Source: CAVVAL01 sp963742725
Lineage (GTDB): Bacteria; Actinomycetota; Actinomycetes; Mycobacteriales; Cryptosporangiaceae
Direction of reading: 5' to 3'
NCBI GenBank assembly: GCA_963742725.1
Contig: CAVUMX010000003.1
Coordinates: forward strand, 1,674,001 to 1,738,000
DNA length: 64,000 nt
A program made the translations under genes and the position numbers. The notes beneath the pieces were generated by a model, which saw nothing but the letters and a program-made list of their open reading frames with translations, was not told the DNA's origin and did no database searches. Shown here one piece after another: positions 59,123-64,000 of the stretch; position 1 is the first letter of the stretch, and every line of letters begins with the position of its first letter.

Positions 59123-59196
59123 CGCTCCGCGGCGGCCGTGCCCGGCGCGCGGTTGTGGCGGGGGCCGGCTGCTCGGTGGCCCGCGCGGCGGCGGTC

Positions 59197-59244
59197 GGTG
59201 TCAGCGGAGTGCGGTGTCAGCAGAGTGCGGTGTCAGCGGAGTGC
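59197..59244. repeat. Three tandem 16-bp units over the etfBA stop codon
   Basis: GGTGTCAGCGGAGTGC, GGTGTCAGCAGAGTGC and GGTGTCAGCGGAGTGC at 59197-59212, 59213-59228 and 59229-59244. The last unit includes the stop and last codons of the etfBA fusion, in the gap between two convergent genes. Confidence 0.9.
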
Positions 59245-61194
59245 GGTGAGGGCCCGGACCAGCAGCGGCAGCGCCTCGCGCCAGTCGCCGACGATGCCGA
59301 AGTCGGCGCCGTCGAACACCGGCGCGTCGGGGTCGGCGTTGACGGCGAGCACGAAGCCGGCCCGGCGGACGCCCGCCAGGTGCGTGAACTTCCCGTGGAC
59401 GGCGAGCGCGACGTAGACGTCCGGCGCGATGCTGGCGCCGGTCACGCCGATCTGGCGGCTGCGCGGCTGCCAGCCGAGGTCGGTGACCTTGCGGGTGGCG
59501 CCCAGTTCGGCGCCGAGGACGTCCAGCAGCGGCTTCAGGTCCGGGTAGTCCGCCGGGTCGATGCCCTGGCCGACGCCGACGACCGCCCGGGCGAGCGTGA
59601 GCGCGTCGGGGTCGTCGTCGCGGATCGTCTCGGTGACCCGGACCCGGCTCGCGCGGTCGCAGGCGAGGGTCCGTACCGGGAGGCTCGCGGCGCCGGATCG
59701 CAACCCCGGCAACGGCAACGCACCCGGACGGACCGTCACGAGCTGCGTCGCCGACGTCGCCGTCACCGCCGCGAGGAGCTGCCCGCCGAACGCCGGCTTC
59801 CAGCAGACGAGCCGGTCGCCGTCGAGTTCCAGGTCGACCGCGTCGCCGGTGAGCCCCGCCCCGAACGCCGCCGCGACCCGTGCCGCCACCTCCCGGCCGC
59901 GGCACGTGCTGGCAGCGAGCACCGCCCACGGCCGCACGGCGGCCGGGAGAACGGCCCCGGATGCCGTGCCGCTCGCCCCGGCGCTGACCCCGGATGCCGT
60001 GCCGCGCCGGGCGGCCGGCCAGGTGGCGGCTGCGATGGCGGCGGCGATGTCCTCGGGGGCGGCGGCCGGGACGTACACCAGCTCGTCGGCGCCCCAGGAC
60101 CATGCCGTGCGCGCGTCGAGGGTCGGGTCGGCGACCAGCACGGCCCGGCCGAGCCGGCGGGCGGCGCCGAGCAGTTCCCGGGTCGCCCGGTCCCGGTCGG
60201 GCTCGGCAAGCACGACGACGACCCGCGCCCGCCCGCCGGCCGCCGGCACACCACGGCCTGCCACCCCCGCCGCCGACCCACCAGCACCCGCCGACCCGCC
60301 AGCGGCCCGCGGGGCGACGGCGGGCGGGGCGACGGCGGGCGGCTCGACGGCGGGCGGCTCGACGGCGGTTGGGGCGCCGGCGCGCAGGAAGGGCGCCATC
60401 GCCACCGCCGCCTGGGCCGCCTGGTCGGCGAGGGTGCCGGTGCCGCGCTGCCGTGCCCGCTCGACGCTCACCACGCGGGTGCGCCCCACCCGCGTCGGGC
60501 TGCCGGCTTCCCCCCACGGCCCCGGCCCCAGGTCGGCGGCCGTGAGCACGGTGATCCGGTGCGCGGCGACCAGCGCCCGTTCGACGGCCGGTACCTTCGC
60601 GGGCGCGCAGAGCCGTTCGGCCGCGCTGAGCACGGCGGGCAGGCGCACCACGGCGTGCACGTACCCGTCGTCCCGCTCGCAGCGGGCGCGGACCTCGGCG
60701 CCGGCCAGGTCGCCGGCCCCATCGGTAGCCCCGGCGCCCGCAACGTCGCTGGCAACGTCGCCGGCAACGTCGAGCGTCCGTACGGGTCCGAGGAACGGGA
60801 GGCCGAGCAGTTCGGCGACCTGCGGACCGAGCTGGCCGGTGTCGGCGTCGACGGAGTTCCGTCCTGTCAGCACGACGTCGAACGGACCTTCCCGGCGCAG
60901 CGCGGCGGCCAGCGCCCGGGCGGTGGCGAGGGTGTCCGAGCCGGCGAACGCGGGGTCGGTGATCAGCACGCCCCGGTCGGCGCCCCACGCGACGGCCTCG
61001 CGCAACACCTCGACGGCCTCGGGTGGACCGAGCGTGAACACGACGCACTCCCCCAGCTCGACGCCCTTGGCGACGGCCCGCCGGCAGTACGGGTTGAGTT
61101 CGCGTGCCAGTCCGGACCGCACGAGCCGCCCGTCCGCGCCGAGCCGCATCTCCTCCAGGGCCGGCACCTGCTTGACCAGCACGGCTACGCGCAT
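59233..61194 (-). CDS. Fused electron-transfer flavoprotein, EtfB-EtfA
   Basis: One 653-residue protein containing both ETF subunits. Residues about 1-245 are ETF-beta (MRVAVLVKQVP, ELNPYCRRAVAKGVELG, GRNSVDADTGQLGPQVAELLGLP). A linker of Pro/Ala/Val repeats (PPAVEPPAVAPPAVAP, about 280-310) leads to ETF-alpha (about 325-653) with the FAD-binding C-terminus (RQIGVTGASIAPDVYVALAV, FTHLAGVRRAGFVLAVN, FDGADFGIVGDWREALPLL). It should take electrons from acyl-CoA dehydrogenases. ATG at 61194 shares one base with the DUF35 stop. ETF subunits are normally separate genes; the fusion is unusual and no ETF dehydrogenase gene is nearby. Confidence 0.88.
   Translation of the reverse strand: MRVAVLVKQVPALEEMRLGADGRLVRSGLARELNPYCRRAVAKGVELGECVVFTLGPPEAVEVLREAVAWGADRGVLITDPAFAGSDTLATARALAAALRREGPFDVVLTGRNSVDADTGQLGPQVAELLGLPFLGPVRTLDVAGDVASDVAGAGATDGAGDLAGAEVRARCERDDGYVHAVVRLPAVLSAAERLCAPAKVPAVERALVAAHRITVLTAADLGPGPWGEAGSPTRVGRTRVVSVERARQRGTGTLADQAAQAAVAMAPFLRAGAPTAVEPPAVEPPAVAPPAVAPRAAGGSAGAGGSAAGVAGRGVPAAGGRARVVVVLAEPDRDRATRELLGAARRLGRAVLVADPTLDARTAWSWGADELVYVPAAAPEDIAAAIAAATWPAARRGTASGVSAGASGTASGAVLPAAVRPWAVLAASTCRGREVAARVAAAFGAGLTGDAVDLELDGDRLVCWKPAFGGQLLAAVTATSATQLVTVRPGALPLPGLRSGAASLPVRTLACDRASRVRVTETIRDDDPDALTLARAVVGVGQGIDPADYPDLKPLLDVLGAELGATRKVTDLGWQPRSRQIGVTGASIAPDVYVALAVHGKFTHLAGVRRAGFVLAVNADPDAPVFDGADFGIVGDWREALPLLVRALTALR
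60309..60368. repeat. 15-bp codon-phased tandem repeats in the etfBA linker
   Basis: Four units built on GGCGACGGCGGGCGG or GCTCGACGGCGGGCG encode repeated Pro-Pro-Ala-Val-(Glu/Ala) in the inter-subunit linker. Confidence 0.8.
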
Positions 61195-61694
61195 CACGCC
61201 CGCCCGTCCGGGGTCCAGCGGACCAGCGTGAGGTCCGCGTCGATGTCGTCGAAGACGGCCCGGACGGCCAGCCCGGGTTCCAACGTTCCGGGCGCCACGT
61301 CCCGCATGTCGCCGTACATCACGAGCTCCGGATGCTCCACCAGCCGGACCAGCACGACGACGTGCGGCACCGGCAGGTCCGGCAGGAACGCGTGCCGGGT
61401 GACGATCCAGCTCGCGACGGCGCCGCGACCGGACACGTCCATCCAGGACCACTCGCGCGAGCGGCACCGGGCACAGATCGTCCGGGGCGGGAACCGGGGT
61501 GTCGCGCAGCCGGAGCACCGCTGCACGGTCAGCCGGTGCTCCCGAACGGCCGCCCACCACGGCGCCGAGTCCCGATCCACGGCCGGCTGCACGAGCCCCG
61601 GCGGCGGCCCCGCCGACCGCACGGAATCAACCGGCCGCACAGAATCAGCCGCCCGCACGGAATCAGCCCGCCGCGCCGGCCCCGCCGCGCTCAT
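61194..61694 (-). CDS. DUF35 zinc-ribbon/OB-fold protein, aldolase partner
   Basis: 166 residues. Zinc-ribbon cysteines in CSGCATPRFPPRTICARC and a C-terminal OB fold, the DUF35 layout seen as the C-terminal half of ChsH2. A disordered N-terminus holds three DSVR repeats. It sits directly after an Ltp-type thiolase (ATGA overlap), so it most likely completes a second aldolase in the way ChsH2 DUF35 does for Ltp2. Unlike ChsH2 it carries no MaoC domain. Confidence 0.82.
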   Translation of the reverse strand: MSAAGPARRADSVRAADSVRPVDSVRSAGPPPGLVQPAVDRDSAPWWAAVREHRLTVQRCSGCATPRFPPRTICARCRSREWSWMDVSGRGAVASWIVTRHAFLPDLPVPHVVVLVRLVEHPELVMYGDMRDVAPGTLEPGLAVRAVFDDIDADLTLVRWTPDGRA

Positions 61695-62848
61695 CGCGGC
61701 CCGCTCAGGATCAGCGCGGACGTGCTGCCCATGACGTAGCCGGGCTGCGATGTGGAGAGCGCCACCTCGCAGCCCGGAACCTGCCGCTCGCCGGCGTCGC
61801 CGCGCAGTTGGGCGACGGCTTCGGCGAGGTGGTTGATGCCGTGCACGTACCCCTCGGACAGGAACCCGCCATGCGTGTTCACCGGCAGCGCGCCGCCGAG
61901 GGCGGTGGCGCCGCTGGCGACGAACGGCCCGCCTTCGCCCTTGCCGCAGAACCCGTACTCCTCGAGCTGCACGATCACCGAGTACGTGAAGCAGTCGTAG
62001 AGTTCGGCGACGTCGATGTCGCCCGGTCCGAGGCCTGCCTGCGCGTAGAGGCGGGGTGCGAGCGCGCCGGCGCCGGTGGCGGTGAGGTCGCGCCGGCCCT
62101 CGTTGATGATCATGTGCCCGCCGCCCCACGCCGCCGCGGTGATAGTCACGGGCGGCCGGGCCAGGTCGCGGGCGCGGTCGGCGCTGGTGACGACGACCGC
62201 GCAGGCGGCGTCCGTCTCCAGGCAGCAGTCGAGCAGCCGGAACGGGTCGACGATCATCCGGGACGTGGCGTGGTCGGCGGCGGTGATCGGGTCGCGGCGC
62301 ATCGCCCGGGGATTGAGCACGGCGTTGGCCCGCTGCTGCACGGCGACCTGCCCGAAGTGTTCGGTGGTCGTCCCGTAGGCGGTCATGTGGGCGCGGGCGG
62401 CCATCGCGAACTGCTGCGGCGGCGCGAAGTAGCCGTACGGGGCCTGGTACTGCGCGTCGTACGTCGGTGACGCGCCCCGCCCCGTCGCCCCCATCCGGAA
62501 CTCGGAGCGGGCGTTGATCGCCCGGTAGCAGACGATCACGTCGGCGAGGCCCAGCGCGCACGCCATCGCCGCCTGGGCCACCACGGCGTGCGACACGCTG
62601 CCGCCGCCGAACTGGTCGAGATACCAGCGCACGTCGTCCAGGCCGAGCGCGGGCGCCAGCACCCAGGGCGGCGTCGAGTCGCCGACCCGGTGCGTGGCGA
62701 AGCCGTCCACGTCGTCGATCGTCAGACCCGCATCGGAGACCGCGGCTGTCACCGCGTCAATGGCCAGGGTCAGCGTGCTGACGCCCGAGTCCTTGCTGAA
62801 CGGCGCGTACCCGACCCCGACGATCGCCGCGCGGTCCCGGAACGCCAC
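61691..62848 (-). CDS. Thiolase-fold lipid-transfer protein, Ltp-type aldolase
   Basis: 385 residues, paralogue of ltp2 in the window: AAIVGVGYAPFSKDSG, LYDCFTYSVIVQLEEYGFCG, NTHGGFLSEGYVHGINHLAEA. Relatives (Ltp3/Ltp4) are required in Rhodococcus for C24-branched sterol side chains, a fitting role here, but the sequence does not prove it. GTG at 62848 with GGGGAGG 5 bases upstream. First gene of the operon Ltp-DUF35-EtfBA under the operator at 62866-62881. Confidence 0.85.
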   Translation of the reverse strand: MAFRDRAAIVGVGYAPFSKDSGVSTLTLAIDAVTAAVSDAGLTIDDVDGFATHRVGDSTPPWVLAPALGLDDVRWYLDQFGGGSVSHAVVAQAAMACALGLADVIVCYRAINARSEFRMGATGRGASPTYDAQYQAPYGYFAPPQQFAMAARAHMTAYGTTTEHFGQVAVQQRANAVLNPRAMRRDPITAADHATSRMIVDPFRLLDCCLETDAACAVVVTSADRARDLARPPVTITAAAWGGGHMIINEGRRDLTATGAGALAPRLYAQAGLGPGDIDVAELYDCFTYSVIVQLEEYGFCGKGEGGPFVASGATALGGALPVNTHGGFLSEGYVHGINHLAEAVAQLRGDAGERQVPGCEVALSTSQPGYVMGSTSALILSGPR

Positions 62849-62865
62849 GGCAGCCTCCCCAGTAA

Positions 62866-62881
62866 TCAAACAAGCGCTTGA
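62866..62881. promoter_or_regulatory. Variant CCAAGC-type operator before the Ltp/EtfBA operon
   Basis: TCAAACAAGCGCTTGA: same spacing as the CCAAGC-N4-GCTTGG class with changed outer bases. It also contains CAAG-N2-CTTG, the core of the mycobacterial KstR2 motif. Confidence 0.6.
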
Positions 62882-63011
62882 CCAATTCTGCGAGCCGCGG
62901 GCGGGCAAAGTCAAACCCTTGCCACATACCGCCGGCACGGCACCGGAGATCGTCCGCCCGGCCGCCAGATCGGGCCAGTTGACACCCACCGCGGGCCGCC
63001 TTAACCTCATA

Positions 63012-63027
63012 CCAAGCAAGCGCTTGG
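63012..63027. promoter_or_regulatory. CCAAGC-N4-GCTTGG operator before the flavin reductase gene
   Basis: CCAAGCAAGCGCTTGG, perfect arms; an internal CAAG-N2-CTTG also fits the KstR2 core. 24 bases before the ATG. Confidence 0.8.
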
Positions 63028-63051
63028 GCAACCCACGGAGGGATGGCCGCC

Positions 63052-63591
63052 ATGACCAGCAGGGCGTTCGCCGCCTGGCGCAGCCCCAACGGCACCGAGG
63101 CGCCCACCGAGCCGTTCGACTCGGCGCGGTTCCGCCAGGTGCTCGGCCACTTCGCGACCGGGGTCGTCGCGATCACGGCGATCGATCCGGCGACGTCGCG
63201 CCCGACCGGGCTGGCGGCCAACGCGTTCACGTCCGTGTCGCTCGATCCGCCGCTGATCGCGTTCTGCGTGGCCCACACCAGCTCGACGTGGCCGACACTG
63301 CGGTCCGCCGGCCTCCTCGCCGTCAACGTCCTGACCGCCGACCAGGGCGGGGTGTGCCAGCAGCTCGCCACGCGCGGCGGCGACAAGTTCCGCGGCCTGC
63401 GGTGGCGCCCCTCCCCCGGCGGCGCTCCCCTGCTCGACGGCGCCCTGGCCTGGATCGAGTGCGCGATCGACGCCGAGCATGTCGCGGGCGACCACGTGAT
63501 CGTCGTGTGCCGGGTCCGGCAGCTGAGCCACCACGCGGCGCAGGCTCCGCTGCTGTTCTTCCGGGGCGGCTACGGCAGCTTCACGGCATGA
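63052..63591 (+). CDS. Flavin reductase family protein, HsaB-like
   Basis: 179-residue FMN-binding split-barrel reductase: FRQVLGHFATGVVAITA, GLAANAFTSVSLDPPLIAFC and FFRGGYGSF are characteristic. Supplies FMNH2 to flavin monooxygenases; in sterol catabolism HsaB does so for HsaA. No hsaA gene is in the window, so the partner may be the luciferase-like monooxygenase at 55453. ATG at 63052 or 63043; neither is ideally spaced from GGAGGG. Coupled to the next gene by ATGA. Confidence 0.85.
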   Translation: MTSRAFAAWRSPNGTEAPTEPFDSARFRQVLGHFATGVVAITAIDPATSRPTGLAANAFTSVSLDPPLIAFCVAHTSSTWPTLRSAGLLAVNVLTADQGGVCQQLATRGGDKFRGLRWRPSPGGAPLLDGALAWIECAIDAEHVAGDHVIVVCRVRQLSHHAAQAPLLFFRGGYGSFTA

Positions 63592-64000
63592 CCGGCCTCC
63601 GGGCCGAGTTCCGTGCCTGGCTGGCCGCCAACCTGACCGGCGAGTTCGCGGACGCGCGGGGCCTGGGCGGCCCGGGGCGTGAGCACGAGTCGTTCGACGT
63701 CCGGCTGCGGTGGGAACGCCGGCTCGGCGCCGCGGGCTGGACGTGCGTCGGCTGGCCGGTCGAGCACGGCGGCCGTGGCGCGCCGGTCGCCGACCAGGTC
63801 GCGTTCCACGAGGAGTACGTACGCGCGGACGCGCCGGTCCGGGTGGGACACATCGGCGAGACGCTGCTCGGCCCCACGCTGATCGAGGCCGGCACGGACG
63901 AGCAACGCGCCCGCTTCCTGCCGCCGATCCGCGCGGGCGAGGAGCTGTGGTGCCAGGGCTACTCCGAGCCGGGCGCGGGGTCCGACCTGGCCGCCGTCGC
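63588..64000 (+). CDS. Acyl-CoA dehydrogenase, N-terminal part, cut by window edge
   Basis: About 137 codons are visible from the ATG at 63588 (ATGA overlap with the flavin reductase stop). The N-terminal acyl-CoA dehydrogenase features are clear: WPVEHGGRGAPVADQVAFHE, ARFLPPIRAGEELWCQGYSE and PGAGSDLAAV. It probably dehydrogenates a steroid or side-chain CoA ester; the rest of the gene and any partner subunit lie outside. Confidence 0.88.
   Translation, partial: MTGLRAEFRAWLAANLTGEFADARGLGGPGREHESFDVRLRWERRLGAAGWTCVGWPVEHGGRGAPVADQVAFHEEYVRADAPVRVGHIGETLLGPTLIEAGTDEQRARFLPPIRAGEELWCQGYSEPGAGSDLAAV

Noticed and set aside
58750..61734. Plus-strand open frame of nearly 1000 codons covering the end of the FadD3-like gene and opposite etfBA
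   Set aside because: Overlaps recognisable genes on both strands, is low in complexity, and reads through the tandem repeats at 59197-59244.
1..64000. tRNA, rRNA, prophage or toxin-antitoxin genes
   Set aside because: None recognised on either strand; all convincing genes are metabolic, regulatory or envelope functions.

Overview
The window reads as chromosomal DNA of a high-GC, non-mycobacterial actinomycete. Evidence: roughly 70% or more GC, strong G/C third-position bias, many GTG starts and one TTG start, GTGA/ATGA-coupled operons, and actinobacterial marker genes (garA, ftsR, a ResR/McdR-like MerR, accessory secA2, kstR, DUF5999, DUF6318). A Streptosporangiales/Thermomonosporaceae-like host is my inference; no rRNA or tRNA is present to test it.

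Layout. 1-5.1 kb: assimilatory nitrate block on the minus strand (nirB-like, nitrate reductase, narK) with a GlnR-like site before narK. 5.4-7.2 kb: cobalt/nickel uptake genes cbiM, a PDGLE/CbiN-like gene and cbiQ, without the ATPase. 7.2-11.5 kb: a lipoprotein, a membrane-anchored solute-binding/VWA protein, a pabB-like gene and a DUF5999 gene. 11.8-30.1 kb: a block syntenic with mycobacterial secA2-pgsA2-DUF881-sbp-DUF881-gcvH-garA-ftsR-DUF151-resR-gcvP. Its gcvP is preceded by a tandem glycine riboswitch. The block is opened between pgsA2 and secA2 by about 5 kb of other genes: an alpha/beta hydrolase, a thioesterase, a TetR regulator, an SDR remnant and an M14 carboxypeptidase. 30.1-64 kb: a large steroid/acyl-CoA catabolic region.

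The catabolic region contains: a cytochrome P450 with its [3Fe-4S] ferredoxin, SDR, ADH and PPOX partners; an aldehyde dehydrogenase; double-domain FadE34; two tandem Rieske oxygenases; FadD19-type and another acyl-CoA synthetase; EchA19; the complete 'igr' side-chain operon (fadE28, fadE29, chsH2, chsH1, ltp2) divergent from kstR; and FadA5. It continues with a MaoC hydratase, an acyl-CoA dehydrogenase, a luciferase-like monooxygenase, a degenerate adenylate-forming protein, a FadD3-like ligase, a second Ltp/DUF35 aldolase pair co-transcribed with a fused EtfB-EtfA flavoprotein, a flavin reductase and a truncated acyl-CoA dehydrogenase. Together these could activate, shorten and dehydrogenate a steroid side chain and feed electrons to an ETF. 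Ring-cleavage genes are not in the window.

Two classes of palindromic operator partition this region. KstR-type boxes (AAC-N2-GTT core) sit before the P450 operon, aldehyde dehydrogenase/fadE34, fadD/echA19, igr/kstR and fadA5. A second palindrome, CCAAGC-N4-GCTTGG, sits before the Rieske operon, the MaoC/acyl-CoA dehydrogenase pair, the luciferase-like/FadD3-like operon and the Ltp/EtfBA and flavin-reductase operons. The window is also rich in short repeats: codon-phased minisatellites that lengthen protein linkers, short tandem repeats lying over stop codons, a dispersed 15-17 bp hairpin found twice between convergent genes, and long hairpins flanking a YbaK-domain gene.
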